A DNA stretch of 47,301 bases from Streptomyces sp. YIM 98790. Lineage in GTDB: Bacteria; Actinomycetota; Actinomycetes; Streptomycetales; Streptomycetaceae. The DNA is taken from the NCBI RefSeq assembly GCF_011421595.1, contig NZ_WTLH01000017.1:1-47301 (forward strand), in the 5' to 3' direction. Each line of letters begins with the position of its first letter. Positions within the stretch are counted from its first letter, which is position 1. The notes under the pieces were generated by a model. The model saw only the letters and a program-made list of their open reading frames with translations, did not search any database and had not been told where the DNA came from. A program made the position numbers and the translations under genes. Positions 15,193 to 26,145 of the stretch are shown one piece after another.

Positions 15193-15268
15193 TGCGTGGA
15201 CCCGCGGGAGGAATACCCCAGGGTGAACACAACCGGCTCGCACAGCAGCCCGGCGCGGTCGTTTCCCG

Positions 15269-15274
15269 AGCATA
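15269..15274 (-). promoter_or_regulatory. Possible -10 box of the pyr operon
   Basis: TATGCT on the minus strand resembles a principal-sigma -10 element. No good -35 is visible at 17-18 nt. If used, the leader would be about 150 nt and would contain both the terminator-like hairpin and the PyrR-binding loop. Confidence 0.25.
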
Positions 15275-15363
15275 CCGCAGCATTGCCGTACGCCACTCCC
15301 GCCCCTTCCGCTACCGGAATCCTGGGCATCTCCCCAGGTCAGAAACGTATCGCCGGTTTCAGC

Positions 15364-15392
15364 TTGACGGTTTCCATCACGCTGCGTAACCT
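15364..15392 (+). promoter_or_regulatory. bldD promoter
   Basis: TTGACG (15364-15369) and TAACCT (15387-15392) are spaced by 17 nt. The predicted start near 15399 gives a leader of about 30 nt with GGGGAG before the bldD ATG. The BldD box overlaps the -10 box and the start. Confidence 0.7.
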
Positions 15393-15405
15393 CACAGTGA
15401 GTAAC
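15391..15405 (+). promoter_or_regulatory. BldD box (autoregulatory operator)
   Basis: CTCACAGTGAGTAAC fits the published BldD consensus nTnACnCwGnGTnAn at all but one fixed position. It sits over the -10 and +1 region of the bldD promoter, which agrees with the known repression of bldD by its own product in S. coelicolor. Confidence 0.75.
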
Positions 15406-15428
15406 AGCAGAGCCGTCCGGGGAGTCAC

Positions 15429-15929
15429 ATGTCCAGCGAATACGCCAAACAACTCGGAGCCAAGCTCCGGGCGATCCGTACCCAGCAGGGTTTGTCGCTC
15501 CATGGCGTGGAGGAGAAGTCCCAGGGCCGGTGGAAAGCGGTCGTGGTCGGTTCCTACGAGCGTGGTGACCGGGCGGTCACCGTGCAGCGCCTCGCGGAGC
15601 TGGCGGAGTTCTACGGTGTGCCGGTCCAGGAGCTGCTTCCCGGGTCGACGCCCGCCGGCGCCGCCGAGCCCCCGCCGAAACTCGTACTGGACCTGGAGCG
15701 GCTGGTCCAGGTGCCGTCCGAGAAGGCGGGTCCGCTGCAGCGTTACGTGGCCACCATCCAGAGCCAGCGCGGTGACTACAACGGCAAGGTGCTCTCGATC
15801 CGTCAGGACGATCTGCGCACCCTGGCCGTGATCTACGACCAGTCGCCGTCGGTGCTCACCGAGCAGCTCATCAGCTGGGGCGTGCTCGGCGCGGATGCCC
15901 GCCGTGCGGTGCAGACCGAGGAGGGCTGA
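15429..15929 (+). CDS. bldD: Developmental master regulator BldD
   Basis: This 166-residue transcription factor represses sporulation genes during vegetative growth when bound to cyclic di-GMP. Residues 1-75 form an XRE-type helix-turn-helix DNA-binding domain (AKQLGAKLRAIRTQQGLSL, VVGSYERGDRAVTVQRLAEL). The C-terminal domain carries the c-di-GMP signature RxD-x8-RxxD exactly: R114-G-D116 and R125-Q-D-D128. Length and motif numbering match S. coelicolor and S. venezuelae BldD. It has its own promoter, a BldD operator and a strong convergent terminator shared with nusB. It is divergent from the pyr operon. Confidence 0.98.
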   Translation: MSSEYAKQLGAKLRAIRTQQGLSLHGVEEKSQGRWKAVVVGSYERGDRAVTVQRLAELAEFYGVPVQELLPGSTPAGAAEPPPKLVLDLERLVQVPSEKAGPLQRYVATIQSQRGDYNGKVLSIRQDDLRTLAVIYDQSPSVLTEQLISWGVLGADARRAVQTEEG

Positions 15930-15961
15930 ACCCCCGTCGGCCGGCTTCCGACCGTTCGGAG

Positions 15962-16009
15962 CGGAAGGGGCGGGCCGGAGACCTCCGGGTCTCCGGCCCG
16001 CCCCTTCCG
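15962..16009. terminator. Bidirectional terminator between bldD and nusB
   Basis: A perfect 21-bp inverted repeat (15962-15982 with 15989-16009, loop CTCCGG) fills the gap between the convergent bldD and nusB stops. It is a very strong GC-rich hairpin in both directions. Confidence 0.85.
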
Positions 16010-16032
16010 TCTGTTCCGACCGCCGCTCCGGC

Positions 16033-16458
16033 TCAGCGCCGCAGGGTGGGCTTGAGGTCCTTCAGCCGGCCCAGCAGTCCGTTGACGAACCCCGGGGACT
16101 CGTCGGTGGAGTACTCGCGGGCCAGCTGCACGGCCTCGTCCAGCACCACCGGGTCCGGGGTGTCGTCCTCCCAGAGCAGCTCGTAGGTGCCCATCCGGAG
16201 GATGGAGCGGTCCACGCCCGGCATCCGGTCCAGCGGCCAGCCGACCGCGTAGGCGGCGATCAGCTCGTCGATCCGCCCGGCGTGCTCGGTGTAGCCCTCG
16301 ACCAGCCGCACCGTGTACTCCGAGACCCGGGGATGGCGTTCGTCCTCCTGGGCGTGGCGTATCCACTCGGCGAGCACGGTGGCCGGACGGGTGTCGCGCT
16401 GATCCGCCTCGAAAAGGATCTGCAGGGCGCGGACACGTGCCTTGCTGCGTGCCGCCAC
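16033..16458 (-). CDS. nusB: Transcription antitermination factor NusB
   Basis: This 141-residue all-helical protein works with NusE/S10 at boxA sites to prevent premature termination in rRNA operons. Family features are the basic N-terminus ARSKARVRALQILFEADQR, the segment VEGYTEHAGRIDELI, RMPGVDRSILRMGTYELLW and VVLDEAVQLAREYSTDESPGFVNG at the C-terminal core. It starts with GTG at the base directly before the efp stop, so the pair is coupled. It ends before the convergent bldD terminator. Confidence 0.96.
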   Translation of the reverse strand: MAARSKARVRALQILFEADQRDTRPATVLAEWIRHAQEDERHPRVSEYTVRLVEGYTEHAGRIDELIAAYAVGWPLDRMPGVDRSILRMGTYELLWEDDTPDPVVLDEAVQLAREYSTDESPGFVNGLLGRLKDLKPTLRR

Positions 16459-17025
16459 TTAGCCGCTCACCCGGCCGAGGTAGTCCCCCGAGCGGGTGTC
16501 CACCTTGATCTTCTCGCCGGTGGTGATGAACAGCGGAACCTGGATCTCGAAGCCGGTCTCCAGGGTGGCGGGCTTGGTGCCGCCGGTGGACCGGTCGCCC
16601 TGCAGGCCGGGCTCGGTGTGCGCCACGGTCAGCTCCACGGCCGCGGGCAGCTCCACGAAGAGCGGGTTGCCCTCGTGGATGGCGACCGTCGCCCCGAACC
16701 CCTCCAGCAGGTAGTTGGCGGCATCGCCGACGACCGCCGGGTCGACATGCAGCTGGTCGTAGGTCTCCATGTCCATGAAGACGAAGTACTCGCCGTCCTT
16801 GTACGAGAACTGCATGTCACGCCGGTCGACGGTGGCGGTCTCGACCTTGGTGCCGGCGTTGAAGGTCTTGTCGACCACCTTGCCGGAGAGCACGTTCTTC
16901 AGCTTGGTGCGGACGAAGGCGCCGCCCTTGCCGGGCTTGACGTGCTGGAACTCGACAACGGACCACAGCTGGCCCGCGTCGAGCTTGAGCACCATGCCGT
17001 TCTTGAGGTCGTTCGTGGTGGCCAC
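16459..17025 (-). CDS. efp: Elongation factor P
   Basis: This 188-residue, three-domain protein relieves ribosomes stalled at polyproline stretches. The N-terminal KOW-like domain carries the tip loop [15 protein letters not shown], with the tip lysine at residue 33. The C-terminal end has the family motif [31 protein letters not shown]. No lysine-modification gene (epmA/epmB type) is next to it. The GTG at 17025 ([10 protein letters not shown]) is chosen because AGGAG lies about 12 nt upstream and the length then matches the family. Transcribed with nusB and probably with the peptidase-like gene upstream. Confidence 0.96.
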   Translation of the reverse strand: MATTNDLKNGMVLKLDAGQLWSVVEFQHVKPGKGGAFVRTKLKNVLSGKVVDKTFNAGTKVETATVDRRDMQFSYKDGEYFVFMDMETYDQLHVDPAVVGDAANYLLEGFGATVAIHEGNPLFVELPAAVELTVAHTEPGLQGDRSTGGTKPATLETGFEIQVPLFITTGEKIKVDTRSGDYLGRVSG

Positions 17026-17089
17026 GGTCGCGGATTCTCCTGAAGCAGCTTCGGATCGACGCGAGCCCCCGGGCCCGGCCCCGGTGGGG

Positions 17090-18220
17090 CTAGAGGGCGA
17101 GGAGCTCCTTGGTCGTGATGGTGAGTAGCTCGGGCCCGCCGTCCGCCGACGGCCGGACGACGAGTGTGTCATCGATGCGGACACCGCCCCGGCCCGGGAG
17201 GTGGACCCCCGGCTCGACGGTGACCGGCACACAAGGGTCAAGTCTACCCATGGCCACGGGTGACAGCCGAGGGTCCTCCCCGATTTCCAGCCCCACCCCG
17301 TGCCCGGTCACCGGGCCCAGGGCCGCACCGTGCCCGGCCGCGTCGAGCACCGCGCGGGCCGCCTGGTCCACCGCCCGGTACTCGGCACCCGGCGCCAGTG
17401 CCTCCCGGGCCGCCCGCTGCGCGGTGAACACCAGGTCGTAGAGGTCGATCTGCCAGTCCGCCGGCCGGGAGCCGATGACGAAGGTGCGGCCGATCTGGCA
17501 GCGGTAGCCGCGGTAGCGGGCGCCCATCCGCACGGTGAGGAAGTCCCCCTCCTCCACCCGCCGGTCGGTGGGCCGGTGGCCCGGGATGCCGGCGTGGCTG
17601 CCGGTGGCCACCGAGGTGGGGAAGGCCGCGCCCTCGGCCCCGTGGTCGATCAGCCGGCGCTCCAGCTCCAGGGCGAGGTGGCGTTCGGTGCGGCCGACCA
17701 GGATGGACTCCAGCAGCTCGCCCAGCGCCCGGTCGGTGATCTCGGCGGCGGTGCGCAGCGCCGCGATCTCCTCCTCGTCCTTGACCAGCCGCTGGTGCTC
17801 CACGGCGCAGTCCAGGTCGCCCAGCTTCAGACCGCCGGCGCGGGCGGCCAGCGCACGGTGCCGGGCCACGGTCAGATGGTGTTCCTCCACCTCCAGCGCG
17901 GCCGCCCCGGCACCCGCCGCCAGGCCCGCCGCGACCAGGGCCGGATCGCTGTCGTCGGTGAGCGGCAGCAGCCGCAGGGCGTCGTCCGCCTCCGGGGCCA
18001 CCGGACCGGCGGCCGCTCCCCCGGGCGGCACGACCAGCACGTCGGCGTCGGGTGCGGCCTGCTCGGGCAGCACCAGCAGCACCGCGCCGGCCGGTGCGGC
18101 CCCGGTCAGATACCAGACGTTCGCGGGCCGGGAGACCAGCAGGGCCGCGTCGCCCGCCGCCGCGCGGCGGGCGCGCAGCCGGGCGCGCCGCGCCGCGTGA
18201 GCTTCCGAGATGGTGGCCAT
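17090..18220 (-). CDS. M24-family (aminopeptidase P-like) protein, metal ligands degenerate
   Basis: This 376-residue protein has a creatinase-type N-terminal domain (residues 1-140) and a C-terminal pita-bread M24 domain (about 150-376). [12 protein letters not shown] (H307) and [20 protein letters not shown] (E336) identify the family. However, at the two aspartate metal-ligand positions (spacing 11) the sequence has R231 in [11 protein letters not shown] and Q242 in YRCQIGRT, and the last glutamate ligand is D350. A dinuclear metal site therefore seems impossible. It probably acts as a binding or structural protein, or in an unknown way, even though such genes are usually annotated as Xaa-Pro peptidases. 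It lies 64 nt upstream of efp, a conserved bacterial pairing. Confidence 0.88.
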   Translation of the reverse strand: MATISEAHAARRARLRARRAAAGDAALLVSRPANVWYLTGAAPAGAVLLVLPEQAAPDADVLVVPPGGAAAGPVAPEADDALRLLPLTDDSDPALVAAGLAAGAGAAALEVEEHHLTVARHRALAARAGGLKLGDLDCAVEHQRLVKDEEEIAALRTAAEITDRALGELLESILVGRTERHLALELERRLIDHGAEGAAFPTSVATGSHAGIPGHRPTDRRVEEGDFLTVRMGARYRGYRCQIGRTFVIGSRPADWQIDLYDLVFTAQRAAREALAPGAEYRAVDQAARAVLDAAGHGAALGPVTGHGVGLEIGEDPRLSPVAMGRLDPCVPVTVEPGVHLPGRGGVRIDDTLVVRPSADGGPELLTITTKELLAL

Positions 18221-18315
18221 GGGGCCGAGAGTACGCAGCGGGGCCGCCGGTTGTCCCGTTCAGCGGGTCCGCTCGGGGTGTCGGCGGCACCGGCCCGCGC
18301 GGCCCGCCGGGCGGG

Positions 18316-19005
18316 TCACCACTGCGGGGGGTTGGACAGCGAGCGGGCCACCGCCTCGTCCAGCAGCCGGGCGGTGGCCGGCACGTCCAGCCGGGAGTTG
18401 TCGATGATCGGCAGGCCGGAGCTGTACCAGCCGGCCATCCGGCCGTGGATGGCGGCCACCTCCTCGTCGGCCAGCCGCCGGGTGCCGCTGCGCGCGGCGT
18501 TGCGCTGCAGGACCACGTCCAGGCCGGGCAGCAGCACCACCGGGATCAGGCCGGGCCCCACGTGCCGCTTCCAGCCGCCGAGCCCGACCGCGGGCCGGTC
18601 CGGGAAGACCGCGTCGTCCAGGATGCAGGAGATGCCGTTGGCCAGGAAGTTGCGGGCGGCGAAGCCGCAGGTGCGGCGGGCCAGCCGGTACTGGGCCTCG
18701 GAGTTCTCGTTCCAGCCGGCCCGGGGGTCGGCGAAGCCGGCGCGCACCCACTCACGCACGTCGTCCAGGCTGATGTGCGCGGTGGGCACCTGGCGGCGGT
18801 CCGCCCAGTAGCGGGCCACGGTGGTCTTTCCGGCGCCGGCCGGCCCGATCAGCAGGACCGCCACTCCGGCGCGCGAGACGTCCACCGGGACGGCGCCCTG
18901 GGCGGCCACCGGGCGCATCCCGCCGGGCGGCAGCGGGATGTTCCCGGTCGTGCTGCCGTCCGCCGGTGCGGGGGGCGGAACGGGGAGTCCGCCGGGCTGG
19001 TGCAT
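18316..19005 (-). CDS. P-loop ATPase/kinase-like protein of unknown substrate
   Basis: This 229-residue protein has a 45-residue Pro/Gly-rich leader and then a small kinase-like P-loop NTPase domain. Walker A is GPAGAGKTT (residues 54-62), with ISLDDVREWVRAG at 78-90 and a Walker-B-like hydrophobic strand ISCILDDAVF at 125-134. A basic LID-like stretch LQRNAARSGTRRL at 166-178 is followed by DEEVAAIHGRMAGW. The arrangement resembles AAA-type zeta-toxin/adenylate-kinase-like small-molecule kinases, but the substrate cannot be assigned. It starts with ATG after GGAG and lies 95 nt before the M24 gene. Confidence 0.8.
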   Translation of the reverse strand: MHQPGGLPVPPPAPADGSTTGNIPLPPGGMRPVAAQGAVPVDVSRAGVAVLLIGPAGAGKTTVARYWADRRQVPTAHISLDDVREWVRAGFADPRAGWNENSEAQYRLARRTCGFAARNFLANGISCILDDAVFPDRPAVGLGGWKRHVGPGLIPVVLLPGLDVVLQRNAARSGTRRLADEEVAAIHGRMAGWYSSGLPIIDNSRLDVPATARLLDEAVARSLSNPPQW

Positions 19006-19133
19006 CCGCTGCCACTCCGTAGTCGTGAAAAGCCTTCGAGAGCCCGGTGCCCGCCTGGGGTCCGGCGTGCGGCCGCGGTGCCGTCCGGGAGCCGGCGGGG
19101 ATGCTCCTCCCCCGGCGGCCGTACCGGCCGGGT

Positions 19134-19185
19134 CACGGGGCCGTACCGGTCACACGGTACCGGGCCGTGCGGCGGTGCACCGCAC
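19134..19185 (-). terminator. Two hairpins downstream of aroQ
   Basis: One imperfect hairpin (19134-19169, core GTACCG/CGGTAC) and one 6-bp perfect hairpin (GTGCGG/CCGCAC at 19167-19185) follow the aroQ stop within 12-63 nt. They overlap by 3 nt and may mark the end of the aro operon. Confidence 0.4.
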
Positions 19186-19196
19186 TGGCCGGGAGG

Positions 19197-22523
<3,327 letters not shown>

Positions 22524-22663
22524 CAGTGCTCCCTCGGTAGTCGGGGCCGTCCCTGTGCCGTCCCCGATCCTGCCACGCCCCCCGGTGCGGTCCCGCCCCA
22601 TCCCAGCCTGCGGACGCCGGCCCGGCGCCGGGCGGGGCGGGCCGGCAGCCGTGGCCGCCGCTC

Positions 22664-22705
22664 GTGGTTGTGGCCGTGCTTGTGGCCGTGCTTGTGGCCG
22701 TGGCC
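22664..22705 (-). repeat. 12-bp tandem repeat just after aroE
   Basis: Three 12-bp units (GTGGTTGTGGCC once, GTGCTTGTGGCC twice on the plus strand) plus a half unit abut the aroE stop. Read on the minus strand one frame off aroE, they would encode a Gly-His-rich string ([15 protein letters not shown]). Confidence 0.8.
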
Positions 22706-22706
22706 G

Positions 22707-23567
22707 TCAGTCGTGGCGCCCGGCGAGCGCGGCCTCACCGGCCGCCCGCATGGCGGCCAGCGGCGCGGGGGCGCGGCCGGTCATCTGCTCCACCTGGAGC
22801 ACCGCCTGGTGGATCAGCAGGTCCAGGCCGCCGACCACCCGGCCGCCGCGGTCCGCCCAGGCGGCGGCCAGGGGGGTGGGCCAGGGGTCGTAGAGCACGT
22901 CGAAGAGCACCCCGGGCCGGTCGGGCACGGCGGCGGCCAGGCCGTCGGTGGCGCCGGCCGGGGTGGTGGCGATCACCAGCGGAGCGCGCAGCGCCTCGGC
23001 CGCGGACTCCCAGCCGGCGTCCCGCACGTCCACGCCCAGCCGTTCTCCCCAGCCGCGCATCTCGGCGGCGCGGGCCGGGCTGCGCACGTAGGCGGTGACC
23101 TCGCCGCCGCAGATCCGGGCCAGCGCGGCCAGCGCCGAGGAGGCGGTGGCGCCGGCGCCCAGCACGGCGGCGTGGTCGGTCTTCTCCACGCCGCGCTCGC
23201 GCAGGGCCGCGATCATGCCGGGGATGTCGGTGTTGTCGCCCAGTCTGCGCCCGTCCTCGGTGAACACCACGGTGTTGACCGCCTCCACCGCGGCGGCGGT
23301 GGGGCTGATGGAGTCCACCAGCGGGATCACCGCGCGCTTCAGCGGCATGGTGAGCGACAGGCCGGCCCACTCCGGGCCGAGCCCGGCCAGGAAGCCGGGC
23401 AGGGCCGGCTCGTCGATCTCGTAGCGGCCGTAGGTCCACTCCGGCAGGCCGAGCGCCCGGTAGGCGGCCCGGTGCAGGACCGGGGAGAGGGAGTGGGCGA
23501 TGGGCGACCCCAGCACCGCGGCCCTGGTCCGGGCCGCCGGGCCGGGCCGCCCGGCGGGCTCAGTCAT
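22707..23567 (-). CDS. aroE: Shikimate dehydrogenase
   Basis: This 286-residue NADP-linked enzyme reduces 3-dehydroshikimate to shikimate. Family motifs are LGSPIAHSLSPVLHRAAY, the catalytic lysine segment LTMPLKRAVIPL, the catalytic aspartate segment GDNTDIPGM, the nucleotide-binding loop VLGAGATASSALAAL and, near the C-terminus, GGLDLLIHQAVLQVEQMTG. It lies 12 nt after the mltG stop. The stop is followed at once by a 12-bp tandem repeat. Confidence 0.95.
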   Translation of the reverse strand: MTEPAGRPGPAARTRAAVLGSPIAHSLSPVLHRAAYRALGLPEWTYGRYEIDEPALPGFLAGLGPEWAGLSLTMPLKRAVIPLVDSISPTAAAVEAVNTVVFTEDGRRLGDNTDIPGMIAALRERGVEKTDHAAVLGAGATASSALAALARICGGEVTAYVRSPARAAEMRGWGERLGVDVRDAGWESAAEALRAPLVIATTPAGATDGLAAAVPDRPGVLFDVLYDPWPTPLAAAWADRGGRVVGGLDLLIHQAVLQVEQMTGRAPAPLAAMRAAGEAALAGRHD

Positions 23568-23579
23568 GGTCGGTCATGG

Positions 23580-25556
23580 TCAGTCGCCGCCCTGCTGTGC
23601 ATTGAGTTCCTCCACCAGTTGCTCGTGCTCCTCCAGGGTCTTGGTGAAGTGGGTGGTCTCCCCTATCGAGACGAAGAACATCCATCCCTCGGAGGTGGGG
23701 TTGAGGGTGGCCTCTATGGCGTGGTCGCCCGGGTTGCCGATGGGTCCGGGCGGCAGACCGGGGTGGACGTAGGTGTTGTACGGGTCCTGCTCGGCCTGGA
23801 TCTCCTCGACACTGAGCCGCAGTTCGCTCTGGTTGCGCAGGTAGTTGAAGGTGGAGTCGAACTCCAGCTTCCGGTTGGTGACGGTGTTGTCCGGTTCCAG
23901 GCGGTTGTAGATCACCTCGGACATCTGCGCGAAGTCGTCGTAGGTCAGGCCCTCGGCCTGCACCAGACTGGCCACCGTCACCAGATCGAAGGGGGACTCC
24001 AGGCCCATCGCGGCGGCCTGGTCCTCCAGCCCGTACTCGGTGTACTTGGCGGTGGCGCGGCCGACCATCTCGGAGAGCAGGGACTCGGGGGTGACGGACT
24101 CGCCCACGTTGTAGCGGGCCGGGAAGAGGAAGCCCTCCAGCGGGTCCTTGACGTTCTCCCGGCCCAGCGCCCACTCGGGGAGCGGCCACTCGCCCTCGGC
24201 GGCGATCCCCGCCGTGGTGCCCTCCTCCAGGCCGAGTTTCCCGTCGATCAGGGCGTAGACCGCCGAGGCCCGCAGGCCCTCGGGAACGATCAGGGTGTTG
24301 AGCGCCGCCGGGTCGGTCATCAGCTCGACGGCGGACTTGGCGGACATCTCCAGGCGCAGCACGTAGTACCCGGCCTGGATGACCTCGCCCTCGGCGGCGC
24401 TGGTGAAGGCGCCGACGCTCTTGACCACGCCGGCTTCCTTGAGGATGTTGCCCATCTGGGCGAGGGTGGAGCCCTCGGGGATCTCCACCTGGACCTCGCC
24501 GTGGCCCTGGCCGGAGTAGTCGGGGGGCGGGCCGAAGCGGTCGTCGTAGAACTGTTTGGCGTAGTAGACGCCGGCTCCCAGGGCACCGATCAGCAGCACG
24601 GCCACCATCAGGCAGGCCAGTCCGCCACGGCGCTTGCGCGGCCGGCCGCCGCCGGCTTCGCGCTCCCGCCGGGAGCGGGGGCCCCAGTCGTCGTCCTCGT
24701 CGTCGGGCGGGCCGAAGTCGCGGTCCCCGCCGTCGGCGCCGAGCCCGTCACGGGTGCGGCGCGCGGCGCGGCCGCGCCGCGCCGCGCGGCCGTCGTCCCA
24801 GTCGTCGTCGCCGTCGTCGCGGCGGGCGAAGAACTCGGCCTCGCCCTGGTCAGGGCCGGGGTCCCAGCCGGTCTCCGGGTCGGGGCCGGGGCCGGGATCG
24901 TGGCGGGCGCCGTGGCGGCCGGCGCCCTGGACGCCGTAGCCGCCGGTGTCCTGGGGACCGGACGGCGGCTGGTCCCGCATGTGCTGCGGGCGCGGCGGCG
25001 GATATCCCGGCCGGCCGGAGCCGTACGGGTCCTGCGGGTCGTGCGCCTCCTGGTAACCCCGTCCGCCGCCGTAGGGGCCGGACGGGTACTGGCCGGAGCC
25101 GCTCTGTTCCCAGCCGCCCTGGTAGCCCTGCCCGGACCAGTGCTGCCCGCCCTGCGAGTGCCCCTGCTGCTGGTCCTGGTGGTAGCTGTGGTGCGGGTTC
25201 TGGTGGTGGTTCTGCTCGTACTGGTGGCCCTGCTGGTACTGCTGCCGGTCGTAGTAGGGCTGGTTCCGCTGTCCCTCCTGGTACTGCGGATAGGACTCGC
25301 CGGAGTGCTGCTGGTGCTGCGGGTACTGCTGTCCGCCGCCGTAGGTGTCCCAGGAGCCCTGCTGCGCCCCGCCGTAGGAATCACCGCCGTAGGAGTCACC
25401 GCCGTAGGAGTCACCGCCGTGGGAATCGGCGCCGTAGGAATCACCGTACGGCCCGCCGTAGGGATCGCTGCGGCCTTCCCCCCAGGACGCGTCTCCGTAG
25501 AGCGGGTCCTGCGGGTGCCACGGTTCGGAGCCATGGCCCCGGCCATACTCACTCAT
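23580..25556 (-). CDS. mltG: Endolytic murein transglycosylase MltG (YceG family), with long disordered N-terminus
   Basis: This 658-residue protein cleaves nascent peptidoglycan strands and sets glycan chain length. Residues 1-310 are a low-complexity cytoplasmic tail, first Tyr/Gly/Gln/His-rich with GDSYG repeats, then acidic/basic. A transmembrane helix lies near 311-333 (LACLMVAVLLIGALGAGVYY). The extracellular YceG domain follows: VEIPEGSTLAQMGNIL, then VASLVQAEG, whose glutamate (about E535) aligns with E. coli E218, and IYNRLEPDNTVTNRKLEFDS, and PGLPPGPIGNPG. I chose ATG 25556 because AAGGGG precedes it; a longer frame adds 13 residues. Typical enterobacterial MltG is about 340 residues. 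Confidence 0.93.
   Translation of the reverse strand: MSEYGRGHGSEPWHPQDPLYGDASWGEGRSDPYGGPYGDSYGADSHGGDSYGGDSYGGDSYGGAQQGSWDTYGGGQQYPQHQQHSGESYPQYQEGQRNQPYYDRQQYQQGHQYEQNHHQNPHHSYHQDQQQGHSQGGQHWSGQGYQGGWEQSGSGQYPSGPYGGGRGYQEAHDPQDPYGSGRPGYPPPRPQHMRDQPPSGPQDTGGYGVQGAGRHGARHDPGPGPDPETGWDPGPDQGEAEFFARRDDGDDDWDDGRAARRGRAARRTRDGLGADGGDRDFGPPDDEDDDWGPRSRREREAGGGRPRKRRGGLACLMVAVLLIGALGAGVYYAKQFYDDRFGPPPDYSGQGHGEVQVEIPEGSTLAQMGNILKEAGVVKSVGAFTSAAEGEVIQAGYYVLRLEMSAKSAVELMTDPAALNTLIVPEGLRASAVYALIDGKLGLEEGTTAGIAAEGEWPLPEWALGRENVKDPLEGFLFPARYNVGESVTPESLLSEMVGRATAKYTEYGLEDQAAAMGLESPFDLVTVASLVQAEGLTYDDFAQMSEVIYNRLEPDNTVTNRKLEFDSTFNYLRNQSELRLSVEEIQAEQDPYNTYVHPGLPPGPIGNPGDHAIEATLNPTSEGWMFFVSIGETTHFTKTLEEHEQLVEELNAQQGGD
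25371..25445 (-). repeat. Five 15-bp tandem repeats in mltG
   Basis: Five consecutive 15-bp units related to GCCGTAGGAGTCACC (plus strand) encode GDSYG-type repeats in the disordered MltG tail. Units two and three are identical; the others differ by one to a few bases. Confidence 0.85.
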
Positions 25557-25680
25557 CGATCCCCTTGCGACGCCGGGTCTCCGTCGGTCCCGCACTCTCG
25601 GGCCGGGAGTTCGAACACTTGGCGCAAGTGCTCATGTTCGGATGACTGTCATCTCGCGCAGGAACGTTACCGTATCGCGA

Positions 25681-26145
25681 TCAGACAACCACTTCGACGC
25701 ACTGCCCCGGAGGGCTCCCCGACACTCGTTCGGTCTCCAGCGCCGCTTCCAGGATGACCACCGCGGCGGCCTGGTCGATCCGGCCGCGTCCCTTCCTGGC
25801 GGAGACCCCCGACTCCCGCATCCGCTGCGCGGCGGTGACCGTGGACAGCCGTTCGTCCACCAGCCGCACCGGGACCGGTGCGATCCGCCGGGCCAGCTCC
25901 TGGGCGAAGGCCCGTACCCGTCCGGCGGCCGGACCCTCCTTGCCGCTGAGCGAACGCGGCAGTCCGACGACCACCTCCAGCGGCTCGTGCTCCGCCACCA
26001 GGGCGGCCAGCCGCCGGTGGGCGGCCGGGACGTCGCGTCCCGGGACCGTCTCCACCGGCGTGGCCAGCAGCCCGTCGGGGTCGCTGGAGGCGACCCCGAT
26101 CCGGGCCTCGCCGACATCGACGGCGAGCCTCCTGCCGCGGCGCAT
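25681..26145 (-). CDS. ruvX: RuvX/YqgF-family putative pre-16S rRNA nuclease / Holliday junction resolvase
   Basis: This 154-residue RNase H-fold protein is implicated in maturation of the 5' end of 16S rRNA in E. coli and in Holliday-junction resolution in other members. The motif LAVDVGEARIGVASSDPDGLLATP carries the first catalytic aspartate, followed by EVVVGLPRSLSGKEG, the catalytic-glutamate VDERLSTVTA and, near the C-terminus, IDQAAAVVILEAAL. Its ATG shares one base with the alaS stop. The alaS-ruvX-mltG order is widely conserved in bacteria, which supports the assignment. Confidence 0.94.
   Translation of the reverse strand: MRRGRRLAVDVGEARIGVASSDPDGLLATPVETVPGRDVPAAHRRLAALVAEHEPLEVVVGLPRSLSGKEGPAAGRVRAFAQELARRIAPVPVRLVDERLSTVTAAQRMRESGVSARKGRGRIDQAAAVVILEAALETERVSGSPPGQCVEVVV

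Noticed and set aside
15400..15428. A second BldD box nearer the bldD start codon
   Set aside because: Only the 15391-15405 match fits the consensus; other TCAC/GTGA pieces lack the required symmetry.
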